Shown in pieces: positions 1-7,523 of a stretch of DNA of 58,513 bases. Numbering within the stretch: the first letter of the stretch is position 1; every line of letters starts with the position of its first letter. The translations under genes were made by a program, and so were the position numbers. The stretch spans positions 1 to 58,513 of the forward strand of contig JAEDCX010000005.1 of assembly GCA_016293925.1 (NCBI GenBank). The letters run 5' to 3'. This DNA is from Lachnospiraceae bacterium. GTDB taxonomy: Bacteria > Bacillota > Clostridia > Lachnospirales > Lachnospiraceae. The notes beneath the pieces were generated by a model, which was not told where the DNA came from, did no database searches, and was given only the letters and a program-made list of their open reading frames with translations.

Positions 1-668
1 CAGGCATCCGCCATATCATCCACATACAGGAATTCCCGGAGCGGCGAACCGGTTCCCCACAGTTCTACCGCAGGGGCACCGTTTTCTTTTGCTTCGTGGA
101 ATTTGCGGATCATGGCAGGCATTACATGGGAATGGTTCAGTTCGTAATTGTCATTGGGACCGTAGAGATTGGTCGGCATACAGCTGATGAAATCATCCCC
201 ATACTGACGTTTGAAATATCTGCACATCAGAAGTCCCGCAATCTTGGCAATCGCATAGCCCTCATTGGTCTGCTCCAATTCTCCTGTCAGAAGTGCACTC
301 TCCGGAATGGGCTGCGGTGCCATCTTCGGATAAATGCAGGTACTGCCCAGAAACAGAAGCTTCCGGACATGAAAATCATGACAGCACTTAATCACATTGC
401 ACTGAATCTGAAGGTTCTCGTAGGCAAAATCCGCCGGTGCGATCTCATTGGCATGGATTCCTCCTACCTTCGCAGCCGCGAGAACCACCACATCCGGTCT
501 CTCCTGCTCGAAAAAATCACGGACTGCCTGCTGATTCTGAAGATCCAGCTCCCTGTGTGTCCTTCCGATGATATTGGTATATCCCTTCTCCTGCAGGTTT
601 CTCACGATGGCGCTCCCCACCAGTCCCGTATGACCTGCCACATATATCTTATCTGTCTGCTTCATCAT
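1..668 (-). CDS. fcl: GDP-L-fucose synthase, N-terminal 222 residues, runs off the window
   Basis: Cytosolic SDR enzyme that epimerises and reduces GDP-4-keto-6-deoxymannose to GDP-L-fucose for surface glycans. Translation from the ATG at 666-668 (a second in-frame ATG follows at 663-665) gives a Rossmann GHTGLVG at residues 12-18, then GSTCIYP near 109-114 and the catalytic Tyr138-x3-Lys142 in NEGYAIAK. A GGAG lies 4 bases before the first ATG. About 90 C-terminal residues of the usual ~310 fall before base 1. It sits 48 bases after gmd, which makes its substrate, so the two probably form one transcript. Confidence 0.93.
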   Translation of the reverse strand, partial: MMKQTDKIYVAGHTGLVGSAIVRNLQEKGYTNIIGRTHRELDLQNQQAVRDFFEQERPDVVVLAAAKVGGIHANEIAPADFAYENLQIQCNVIKCCHDFHVRKLLFLGSTCIYPKMAPQPIPESALLTGELEQTNEGYAIAKIAGLLMCRYFKRQYGDDFISCMPTNLYGPNDNYELNHSHVMPAMIRKFHEAKENGAPAVELWGTGSPLREFLYVDDMADA

Positions 669-716
669 TTCACTCCGTATCTGTGTACTTGCTCCCTCAC
701 CTGTCGGACAGTCCGG

Positions 717-1784
717 TTACTGTACACGCTTCTTATATTCCTCCACCGTCATGCCTGCAATCTCCTGAAGATCGGCTTCAACCATCATGGACACCAGCTG
801 ACGGAAGTCGCATTTCCGTTTCCACCCCAGTTCCTTCTCTGCCTTGGTGGGATCTCCCCACAGAAACTCCACTTCGGCAGGACGATAGAATTCCGGATTC
901 ACATCCACCAGCAGTTTGCCGGTCTTGGCATCATACCCCTTTTCATCCACGCCGGTTCCTCTCCACGCAATCGTAATGCCAAGCTCTCCGAAGGCAGCCT
1001 CGACAAATTCTCTGACAGTATGGGTCTCATTGGTGGCAAGCACATAATCTCCGGGCTTATTCTGCTGAAGCATCATCCACATGCCCTCCACATAATCGCC
1101 CGCAAATCCCCAGTCACGCTTGGCACTCATATTTCCAAGGGATAATTTCTGTTGTTTCCCGGCAACCATATTGGCAATGGCAAGGGTAATCTTACGGGTC
1201 ACAAAATTCTCTCCCCGTCTCGGAGATTCGTGATTGAACAGAATTCCGTTGCAGGTAAACATATTGTATGACTCCCGGTAATTCACGGTAATCCAGTAGG
1301 AATAAAGCTTTGCTACACCATATGGGCTCTTCGGATAGAACGGTGTGGTTTCGCTCTGGGGCGCTGTCTCCGGAAGACCCCCGAACAGTTCCGAAGTGGA
1401 CGCCTGATAGTAACGGCAATTCCCGCCATTGACACGAATGGCCTCCAGGAGCTTCAGTGTGCTGACCCCGGTAGCTTCCGCGGTATATTCCGGCACCTCA
1501 AAGGACACCCCCACATGGGACTGTGCCGCCAGATTATACACCTCCGTCGGCCGGATCTCGCCAATCAGCCGCATCAGATTGCTGGAATCTGTCGTATCTG
1601 CAAAATGCAGGAAAAATTTCACTTTATAGTAATCCGACCGGATGATATGATCTATTCTTGCTGTATTGGAGATACTGTGCCTTCTGATCAGTCCATGTAC
1701 CTCATATCCCTTGGCCAGCAGAAACTCCGCAAGATAGGAGCCGTCCTGTCCCGTAATCCCTGTAATCAGTGCTACATCATTCAT
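717..1784 (-). CDS. gmd: GDP-mannose 4,6-dehydratase
   Basis: NADP-dependent dehydratase turning GDP-mannose into GDP-4-keto-6-deoxymannose, the step before Fcl. The 355-residue length is normal for the family. Visible motifs are the nucleotide-binding GITGQDGSYL at 9-18, the STSE catalytic stretch at 129-132 and Tyr155-x3-Lys159. The fucose-pathway pair gmd-fcl is a classical arrangement for capsule or exopolysaccharide sugars. A promoter fits at 1875-1903. The AraC-type gene upstream is divergent and its promoter lies within 60 bases of this one, so mutual control is possible. Confidence 0.96.
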   Translation of the reverse strand: MNDVALITGITGQDGSYLAEFLLAKGYEVHGLIRRHSISNTARIDHIIRSDYYKVKFFLHFADTTDSSNLMRLIGEIRPTEVYNLAAQSHVGVSFEVPEYTAEATGVSTLKLLEAIRVNGGNCRYYQASTSELFGGLPETAPQSETTPFYPKSPYGVAKLYSYWITVNYRESYNMFTCNGILFNHESPRRGENFVTRKITLAIANMVAGKQQKLSLGNMSAKRDWGFAGDYVEGMWMMLQQNKPGDYVLATNETHTVREFVEAAFGELGITIAWRGTGVDEKGYDAKTGKLLVDVNPEFYRPAEVEFLWGDPTKAEKELGWKRKCDFRQLVSMMVEADLQEIAGMTVEEYKKRVQ

Positions 1785-1874
1785 TTTATACCGCCCTTTC
1801 CACCTGCCGTTCTCCGCCTGCAGGTCCCGTTGTATATAGTATATCCGATATTCCGAAACTTCTTTCGATCATGA

Positions 1875-1903
1875 AGTATACGCCTGTCCATCCGGGATAA
1901 CAA
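1875..1903 (-). promoter_or_regulatory. Predicted gmd promoter
   Basis: On the minus strand TTGTTA (1898-1903), a 17-base spacer and TATACT (1875-1880) form a sigma-A-like promoter about 90 bases before the gmd start. The -10 region lies in a 12-mer, GAAGTATACGCC on the plus strand (1873-1884), that recurs at 4327-4338 before the transglutaminase-like lipoprotein. Confidence 0.55.
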
Positions 1904-1933
1904 TATCACATATTGCGGCATAATGGTAAATTA

Positions 1934-1962
1934 TTGCTTTTGCCTTTTCTCTATGCTACAAT
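1934..1962 (+). promoter_or_regulatory. Predicted promoter of the AraC-family gene
   Basis: TTGCTT (1934-1939), a 17-base spacer and TACAAT (1957-1962) lie about 50 bases before the AraC-type start at 2011. The start itself has an AAAGGAG ribosome site. The promoter is back to back with that of gmd. Confidence 0.55.
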
Positions 1963-2010
1963 ACAAAATGAAGGAGTACTATCAGAATCGCAAAAAAGGA
2001 GTTTTTTCTC

Positions 2011-2892
2011 ATGTCACAGAACCGTTTTATGGAAACATCCCCCTCCTCCAGTGCCGACAGAATCATCGCAAATCCGTCAGATTACGCGCTTCGGCATTAT
2101 CTGTATGTTCAGGAGGCCGGAACACTTACCAGCCTGCGTCCGCACATCAGCCAACGCGCCTCGCTGGATTCTTTCCTGTGCCTGGTGGTCATCAAAGGCT
2201 GCGGAACGATTCGTTACAACGGTAATTGCACGAAATTGCTGCCCGGCGACTGCGTGTTCATCGACTGCCGCAACGGCTACTCCCATGAGAGCAGCCCCGA
2301 CGATCCCTGGACGCTGAAATGGGTACATTTCAATGGCCGGGAGGCAGGTGAATATTATGATCTGTACACCAGAAATCATTATCCCTTCTCGTTTTCCACT
2401 GATCACGATTCCCGCATTCCCGAGTTGATTGACGCCATTCACGCCACCCAGTCGGAGAGTCAGACGCATTCGGAATTATACTCCCACCGCCTGCTTACGG
2501 ATCTGGTCTGTACCATCATTCAAATCTGTGAATCCAGAGAACGCCCCACGCCAGCCGGCGCATCCGGTTCTGACCTTCGCATCAAGCTCGTCCAGCTTCG
2601 GGAATACATTCGGACACATTTCGCTGAGGAGCTCTCCCTGGATAGTCTTGCAGACAGAAGCTATATCAGCAAATATCATCTTGTCCGCGAATACCGGAAA
2701 GAATTCGGCACTACCATCCTGTCCGATATTACCAACTGCAGGTTGTCCCATGCCAAATCCCTGCTCCGGTACAGCACCGATTCCGTGGAGAGCATTGCCT
2801 CCCAGTGCGGTTTTGCCACTGCCGGATATTTCATCAAGGTCTTCCGCCGACACGAGAAAATGACCCCGGGGCAGTACCGGAACATCTGGTAA
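2011..2892 (+). CDS. AraC-family transcriptional regulator
   Basis: DNA-binding regulator of 293 residues. The N-terminal ~150 residues form an AraC-type cupin-like sensing domain (PGDCVFIDCRNGYSHE, with a WVHFNG strand). The C-terminal ~100 residues hold the double HTH: LSLDSLADRSYISKYHLVREY is the first, and VESIASQCGFATAGYFIKVF followed by PGQYR is the second, a textbook AraC signature. It diverges from gmd and converges on the lipoprotein at 2915-4270. Identical promoter boxes lie on both of those genes, so they are the best target candidates. The ligand is not deducible; a sugar is typical for the family. Confidence 0.93.
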   Translation: MSQNRFMETSPSSSADRIIANPSDYALRHYLYVQEAGTLTSLRPHISQRASLDSFLCLVVIKGCGTIRYNGNCTKLLPGDCVFIDCRNGYSHESSPDDPWTLKWVHFNGREAGEYYDLYTRNHYPFSFSTDHDSRIPELIDAIHATQSESQTHSELYSHRLLTDLVCTIIQICESRERPTPAGASGSDLRIKLVQLREYIRTHFAEELSLDSLADRSYISKYHLVREYRKEFGTTILSDITNCRLSHAKSLLRYSTDSVESIASQCGFATAGYFIKVFRRHEKMTPGQYRNIW

Positions 2893-2914
2893 TTCTGCCT
2901 CGGGGTCCGTTCTA
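2862..2914 (+). terminator. Hairpin terminator shared by convergent genes
   Basis: GACCCCGGGGCAG (2862-2874, inside the last araC codons) pairs with CTGCCTCGGGGTC (2895-2907): 13 bp with one G-T pair, followed by a moderately T-rich stretch. It lies between the convergent araC-type gene and the lipoprotein gene. The weak T tract lowers confidence. Confidence 0.5.
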
Positions 2915-4270
2915 TTATTCATCGTATCTGTAATACTTGTTCCACTTATCAATTTCATCCTGATTGGATCTGGTTCCGTAAGTAGGAACGACGGAAGGAA
3001 TCAAATCCGTATCGATCGCTTTTATATCACACTCTACATTCGGATTTCTGTATCCGATAATTGTTCTCGTTTCAAGAGTTTCTTTTTCGAGTGCAATATA
3101 TTTGTCGGGATAATCCAGTCCGTCATGACACCAGGACAACACTACTGCCGGCTGGAAATCATAACCGGTTGCATCCACCCAGTACGAAACCCAACAGTTG
3201 CTATAATTCGTATTACACTGTAGGTAAGTATCAATTACTTCTTCTTCCGAAGGTCCGTCAGAATAAACTCCAAAAGACATCCTTATATAGCTTCTGGGAT
3301 CCTGTCTCCGACCTTCTCTATTGTCGGAAATAACTCCTGTAAAATCTACAATATAGAAGGTACTGTCTTCGTAAAACCAGTTATAAATATGTCCGCCTGC
3401 TCCCGTAATACAAACAAATCCCCATCTTTCATAGTCGTTTGCAAGTACATACGACGCTGCATTTGCCACATCACAGCATACACCGTAATTGTTGGTGAGA
3501 ACAATATCACCTGCTTCAGCCCATGTCCAGCGTGTTTCCCCTGTCACCATAATCGGCGCATCCGGATTATATATAAAATTTCTATCCTGAAGATAAACCA
3601 CAAAATCGAGAATGGTATTGCAGTTCTCTCTTACCCATTCCGGATTGGAAGGCGTATGAGGAGCATCGTCCGTTTTAAAGTAACCGGATTCATGTTCCTT
3701 GTAAGTATCTGCTTTTTTCCCGTCATTAAAGGTAGACACAATAACCCGGAATGTTTCGATCTCTTCCCCTTCTACTGTTTGTACAGCAATATCGCAGGTT
3801 CCTTCTTTCCATCCTGTGATAATACCATTCTCCGCCGTCGCAACCCCGGGATCAGAAGAATACCAGCAATAATCTTTATTCTCATACGCTTCCATAATGC
3901 GGGGATGACCAAGATAGACCATGGTCATTTCTTTGTATTTCTTAGATCCGTTATCCGTCAATATTCGGCTTTTGAATGATGTCCTTAATTCTGAATGAGT
4001 ATCCACTTTCTTTTCATCATAATTGATAGTGGAGCAATCAATCATTCCTGTCTGCGTTGTTTCTTCCTTATCCGTTTTTTCCGAAGCGCTTGCTATCTCA
4101 TCATTCTCTCCGGCAACATTTTCTTCCTCTTCCCTGTCTTCCGGAATATTTTCCTCCTCTTCCGCGGCGGAAGGATTCTCTGTCGGAAGAATCTCTTCGG
4201 AAGAGACCTTGGATCCACAGCCAACCAACAACAGACTGCAAATCAGTATCCCAACCAACCGTTTCTTCAT
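2915..4270 (-). CDS. Lipoprotein with Ig-like (BIG2-type) and transglutaminase-like domains
   Basis: Exported lipoprotein of 451 residues. The start at 4270 was chosen because GAGG sits 8 bases upstream and the protein then opens MKKRLVGILICSLLLVGCGS, a signal peptide with lipobox LVGC. An acidic low-complexity linker follows (residues ~25-75). Next comes a strand-rich BIG2-like region (YSSDPGVATAENGIITG, GTCDIAVQT). A transglutaminase/protease-like core shows Cys in YGVCCDVANAASYVL, His in GGHIYNWFY and Asp in FYIVDFTG, the expected Cys-His-Asp order. It may act on cell-surface proteins or peptidoglycan cross-bridges; the substrate is unknown. The family assignment rests on the motifs only. 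Confidence 0.75.
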   Translation of the reverse strand: MKKRLVGILICSLLLVGCGSKVSSEEILPTENPSAAEEEENIPEDREEEENVAGENDEIASASEKTDKEETTQTGMIDCSTINYDEKKVDTHSELRTSFKSRILTDNGSKKYKEMTMVYLGHPRIMEAYENKDYCWYSSDPGVATAENGIITGWKEGTCDIAVQTVEGEEIETFRVIVSTFNDGKKADTYKEHESGYFKTDDAPHTPSNPEWVRENCNTILDFVVYLQDRNFIYNPDAPIMVTGETRWTWAEAGDIVLTNNYGVCCDVANAASYVLANDYERWGFVCITGAGGHIYNWFYEDSTFYIVDFTGVISDNREGRRQDPRSYIRMSFGVYSDGPSEEEVIDTYLQCNTNYSNCWVSYWVDATGYDFQPAVVLSWCHDGLDYPDKYIALEKETLETRTIIGYRNPNVECDIKAIDTDLIPSVVPTYGTRSNQDEIDKWNKYYRYDE

Positions 4271-4326
4271 ATCGTATACCTCGCTTTCCTTTTCCTGTTC
4301 GTTCCCATCATGATGTAATACACCAA

Positions 4327-4378
4327 GAAGTATACGCCATGGTGCGGAAAAAGTCTTACTCTGTGGGCATAATAGTAA
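4327..4378 (-). promoter_or_regulatory. Promoter region of the transglutaminase-like lipoprotein, with boxes shared with gmd
   Basis: TATACT on the minus strand (4329-4334) is a plausible -10 about 60 bases before the start; the -35 is poor (AAGACT at 17 bases). The surrounding GAAGTATACGCC (4327-4338, plus strand) and GGCATAATAGTAA (4366-4378) recur before gmd as an identical 12-mer (1873-1884) and GGCATAATGGTAA (1917-1929). A weak -35 with an upstream box suits an activator-dependent promoter. Confidence 0.4.
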
Positions 4379-4441
4379 TTTCAGCCGCAGGGAACCATGC
4401 TCCGCCGCAAACACATCGATTTCTTGCCCTTCTGCGCCGCC

Positions 4442-4472
4442 AAAAAAGAAGGTGTTCCCGTGGAACACCTTC
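4442..4472 (-). terminator. Rho-independent terminator
   Basis: GAAGGTGTTCC (4448-4458), a 3-base loop and GGAACACCTTC (4462-4472) form an 11-bp perfect stem. On the minus strand it is followed by TTTTTT (4442-4447). It ends transcription coming from rfbD and the WYL-like remnant. Confidence 0.8.
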
Positions 4473-4495
4473 CAAATACTTATCGTAATTGCAGA

Positions 4496-4675
4496 TTAAT
4501 AATACTTTCCTTCTTTTGCCACCATCCGGTAAGGACTGACAACGTAGATTCTCTCCTTCCCATTGGCGTCCTTTTTGGGCTGTTTTTCCCTGTCACACTC
4601 TATTCCTTTCCCTTTTCGTTTAGAGTATACAGTAAAGTATGCGGAAATTTCTGTACACGCATCCACTTGCTTCAA
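4496..4675 (-). pseudogene. Probable remnant of a WYL-domain regulator (59 codons)
   Basis: An open frame from TTG at 4673-4675 to TAA at 4496-4498 encodes 59 residues ending RIYVVSPYRMVAKEGKYY. This matches the WYL-domain core strand pattern (x-Y-x-V-S-P-Y-x-h-V-x-x-x-x-x-Y-Y). It stops where an intact domain would continue, and no HTH precedes it. The reading is a decayed fragment of a WYL transcriptional regulator. It begins 8 bases after the rfbD stop without a ribosome site. The rest of 4271-4683 holds only the terminator and the lipoprotein promoter. Confidence 0.45.
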
Positions 4676-4683
4676 TTATTACA

Positions 4684-5529
4684 CTATCCCAACGCTCTCA
4701 TATACTCCGCAATCGCATCATGCCAGTCAGCAAACATGAAGTTCGTGGTCAGTTTGAACATTCTGTTCTCCAGTATGGAATACTTCGGTCTGGGCGCCGG
4801 TGCATTGTATTCCTCCGTCGTCACGGGTTTTACCACTGTTTTTTTGCCTGCAAGCCGGAAAATCTCTGCCGCGAAATCCGCCCAGCTGCAAGAGCCTTCA
4901 CAGGTACCGTGGAAAAGACCATAATTATCCGTAGGAAGCAGACAGAGAATTGCCTTGGCAAGTTCGCTTGCACTGGTGGGGGATCCAAACTGATCGTTCA
5001 CCACGGTAATGACATCATGATCCTCCGACAGACGCAGCATTGTCTTGACGAAATTCTTGCCATCGCCGTACAGCCACGCGGTTCTGATGATAAAGTACCG
5101 ATCAGAGAACTGCTGCACGAATTGTTCCCCGGCAAGTTTCGTGGAACCGTAGGCCGTCCTCGGTCCGGGAATATCTGTCTCCACATACGGTGTGGATGAA
5201 TCCCCGGAGAACACATAATCCGTAGATATATGCACCAGTTTCGCATTCACGCTCGTTGCTGCAATTGCCAGATTTCTGGGACCAATGGCATTGATTCTGA
5301 ATGCCGCCTCCTGATCAGTCTCACATTTGTCTACTGCAGTATAGGCAGCACAGTTGATCACAGCGTACGGCTTTATCTCATTCACAAACCGCATCACCGC
5401 ATCAATATCCGTGATATCCAGTTCGTCCACATCCGTATTCACACATTCGTATTCCATACTATCCTTCAGCAAAACGCGAATCGCTCTTCCCAATTGTCCA
5501 TTACATCCTGTAATAATCAGCTTTTTCAT
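4684..5529 (-). CDS. rfbD: dTDP-4-dehydrorhamnose reductase
   Basis: SDR enzyme (RmlD) reducing dTDP-4-dehydrorhamnose to dTDP-L-rhamnose. The start at 5529 (281 residues) follows GGGAGG by 4 bases and matches the family N-terminus MKKLIITGCNGQLGRA, with the GxxGxxG fold. HISTDYVFSGD and the catalytic Tyr-x3-Lys in TAYGSTKLAGEQ are present, as is FHGTCEGSCSWADFA near the C-terminus. No rfbA, B or C lies in the window, so the rest of the pathway must be elsewhere. It appears to be monocistronic. Confidence 0.92.
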   Translation of the reverse strand: MKKLIITGCNGQLGRAIRVLLKDSMEYECVNTDVDELDITDIDAVMRFVNEIKPYAVINCAAYTAVDKCETDQEAAFRINAIGPRNLAIAATSVNAKLVHISTDYVFSGDSSTPYVETDIPGPRTAYGSTKLAGEQFVQQFSDRYFIIRTAWLYGDGKNFVKTMLRLSEDHDVITVVNDQFGSPTSASELAKAILCLLPTDNYGLFHGTCEGSCSWADFAAEIFRLAGKKTVVKPVTTEEYNAPAPRPKYSILENRMFKLTTNFMFADWHDAIAEYMRALG

Positions 5530-5587
5530 ACATCCTCCCATGCCTGTCCGGGGCTCCGCCATGGCTCTCCCTTTTTGTTTTTTACAT

Positions 5588-5612
5588 ATTATAATCATAC
5601 ATCCCGTATGAT
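5588..5612 (-). promoter_or_regulatory. Predicted rfbD -10 with an adjacent inverted repeat
   Basis: TATAAT on the minus strand (5588-5593) lies about 58 bases before the rfbD start. Directly upstream of it, in the promoter spacer, ATCATAC-N5-GTATGAT (5594-5612) is a perfect 7-bp dyad, a good shape for a repressor operator. No convincing -35 lies 17 bases upstream. Confidence 0.4.
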
Positions 5613-5671
5613 AGATTTGCAAATCCATTTCTTAAGCAAACCTTAATTTTTCTATTTTGTCTCTTTTTAGG

Positions 5672-5700
5672 ATGACGAATGCCACGACCTATGTTATAAT
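5672..5700 (+). promoter_or_regulatory. Predicted promoter of the DUF3048 lipoprotein
   Basis: ATGACG (5672-5677), 17 bases, TATAAT (5695-5700). The downstream gene starts at 5753 with GAGG 8 bases before its ATG. Confidence 0.55.
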
Positions 5701-5752
5701 CGTTTCTAGTGGACAAATGTCCCGAAACAAGTATTCAAGCGAGGAAATAGTT

Positions 5753-6946
5753 ATGAGAAAAAGAATATTGTCTATTTTTCTTGTCCTGACCATGATCGCA
5801 GTGTGTATGGTAGGCTGCGGCGGCAAGAAGACAGATGACACCAAGGCTCCTCTTCCGGATGAAGAGTTGACCGACCCTTCCGACACACAGGATAATCAGG
5901 ATGTGACGGATGACCAGAATACGCCGGATGACCCGGATTCTGTTGTAGAAGAAAACCATGATAACCAGATCAGAAGCGTATTAACCAACGAGTGGATCTC
6001 CGATGAGAATCAGGATCTCCGTCCGGTTGCCATGATGATCCCGAATGACAAGAGTGCTCTTCCCCACTATAACATCTCCAACGCAGGTGTTCTGTATCAG
6101 TGTCAGGTAGAGGGACGAATCACTCGTCTCATGGCACTTTTTGATGATTACAATGCATTGAGCAACCGTATCGGTAACGTTCGTAGTGCACGTACATATT
6201 ATGTATATTGGGCAATGGAGTGGGATGCTCTTTTCGTTCACTTCGGTAATCCCTGGTATGTTGATGCCATTCTCGAGAGTGGTCATGTTGCAGATATCAA
6301 CCTGTTGAATCTGACAAAAGGTACGGAGGCATCCGGCGGTGCCACCACAGAATCCGGTATGCGGGGTATGTATTATCGTGCTTCCGACAGAAGTGCTCCC
6401 CAGAATGCCTATGTATCACCTGCAAGCATTGTGAATGCAGCCAACTCCAAGGGCTACTCCCTGACATACACAGACAGCTATAAAGGCGCTCATTATCAGT
6501 TTGCTGACGAGAAGAATCCTGTCGATCTCAGTACTTCTTCCGATGCCAAAGAATGTCTGACTCTTGATATGGCAGGTTGCTATCCCATTGACAAAACATA
6601 CTTCATGTATGATTCCGAGAAGAAACAGTATATGCGTTATGAATACGGTGCACCTCATGTAGATGAAGAAACCGGTGAACAGTTGGCGTTCAAGAACATT
6701 ATCGTTCAGTTCTGTCCATGGAGAGCTCTGGATGCCAAAGGTTACCTTGAGTTCTACTTCAAGCAGGGCATGTCCGGCTACTACATCACAGAGGGGTATG
6801 CAATCCCGATTACCTGGGAGAAAGAAGACGACTTCGACATTACAAGATATTATGACGCAGCCGGCAATGAGATTACTCTGAATACCGGTAAGACAATGGT
6901 ATGTATCGTGGAAGACAGTGATATGAACGGCGTTGTTATCAAATAA
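5753..6946 (+). CDS. DUF3048 (YerB-like) lipoprotein
   Basis: Exported lipoprotein of 397 residues. The start at 5753 gives MRKRILSIFLVLTMIAVCMV followed by GCGGKK, a lipobox (MVGC) with lipidation at Cys. An Asp/Asn-rich linker (~residues 27-65) precedes the DUF3048 N-terminal domain, recognisable by PVAMMIPNDKSALPHYNIS and VEGRITRLMALF. GNVRSARTYYVYWA and a C-terminal strand-rich half follow. B. subtilis YerB is of this family; its role is not settled, a cell-envelope function being likely. It stands alone on the plus strand and ends at a strong hairpin. Confidence 0.85.
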   Translation: MRKRILSIFLVLTMIAVCMVGCGGKKTDDTKAPLPDEELTDPSDTQDNQDVTDDQNTPDDPDSVVEENHDNQIRSVLTNEWISDENQDLRPVAMMIPNDKSALPHYNISNAGVLYQCQVEGRITRLMALFDDYNALSNRIGNVRSARTYYVYWAMEWDALFVHFGNPWYVDAILESGHVADINLLNLTKGTEASGGATTESGMRGMYYRASDRSAPQNAYVSPASIVNAANSKGYSLTYTDSYKGAHYQFADEKNPVDLSTSSDAKECLTLDMAGCYPIDKTYFMYDSEKKQYMRYEYGAPHVDEETGEQLAFKNIIVQFCPWRALDAKGYLEFYFKQGMSGYYITEGYAIPITWEKEDDFDITRYYDAAGNEITLNTGKTMVCIVEDSDMNGVVIK

Positions 6947-7000
6947 CATCCCCTTATCCTAGAAGCGAATATCTGAACGCGAATCAAGAAGGTCAATCAA

Positions 7001-7050
7001 AGGAACGACCACAGCATCACCGGATGGTGAACTGTGGTCGTTCTTATTCT
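7001..7050 (+). terminator. Rho-independent terminator after the DUF3048 gene
   Basis: AGGAACGACCACAG (7001-7014) pairs with CTGTGGTCGTTCTT (7032-7045), 14 bp with one G-T pair. A second stem TCACC/GGTGA sits inside the loop. TTCTTATTCT follows. It may also catch minus-strand transcripts leaving ptsH. The rest of 6946-7176 has only small imperfect dyads. Confidence 0.75.
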
Positions 7051-7176
7051 GTCTGCAACAGACACTATACTGTTGTCTGTGACAGCTGCTATTCTGATTC
7101 TGAACTTCTCTCTGCGACAGGCTATTCGCTTCCAATCCATTCCCATGAAACGGACCGGCAATCCCACGCCCGGGCT

Positions 7177-7440
7177 CTACTCCCCAAGACCGCTCTCAAT
7201 GATATCAACCAGAGACTTCAGGGCTTGTTCTTCGTCTTCCCCCTCACAGATAAATTCTATTTCATCGCCACATTTCACACATGCCCCCAGAACGCTCAAA
7301 ACGCTCTTGGCATTCGCTGTGCTCTCCCGAAACGTAAATGTAATCAGCGATTTGAACTGCATAGCTTCTTTGCACAGAATGCCTGCCGGCCTCAAATGCA
7401 ATCCGGTTGGATTCTTGATCACAACTTTCTGCCTTACCAT
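7177..7440 (-). CDS. ptsH: Phosphocarrier protein HPr
   Basis: Cytosolic phosphocarrier of the sugar phosphotransferase system, 87 residues. His15 is present in GLHLRPAG, the site phosphorylated by enzyme I. Ser46 is present in NAKSVLSVLG, the Gram-positive HPr-kinase site, so it can also act in CcpA-type catabolite control. The start at 7440 follows GGGAGG by 7 bases; the longer frame upstream has no ribosome site. It lies 83 bases after glmM, at the end of the cdaA operon, and no ptsI is linked. Compare the His-less paralogue at 41143-41373. Confidence 0.92.
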   Translation of the reverse strand: MVRQKVVIKNPTGLHLRPAGILCKEAMQFKSLITFTFRESTANAKSVLSVLGACVKCGDEIEFICEGEDEEQALKSLVDIIESGLGE

Positions 7441-7523
7441 GTACACACCTCCCACTTTGGATACTCCAGAGCCCTTCTCGCAAACTCTGCATACCACGTA
7501 ATTATTATATCATATATTGACAC

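Noticed and set aside
96..1145. A 349-codon plus-strand frame across fcl and gmd
   Set aside because: It runs antisense to two clear SDR genes and crosses their intergenic gap.
7441..7523. glmS-type ribozyme near glmM
   Set aside because: The gene is glmM, not glmS, and the 83-base gap lacks the ribozyme core.
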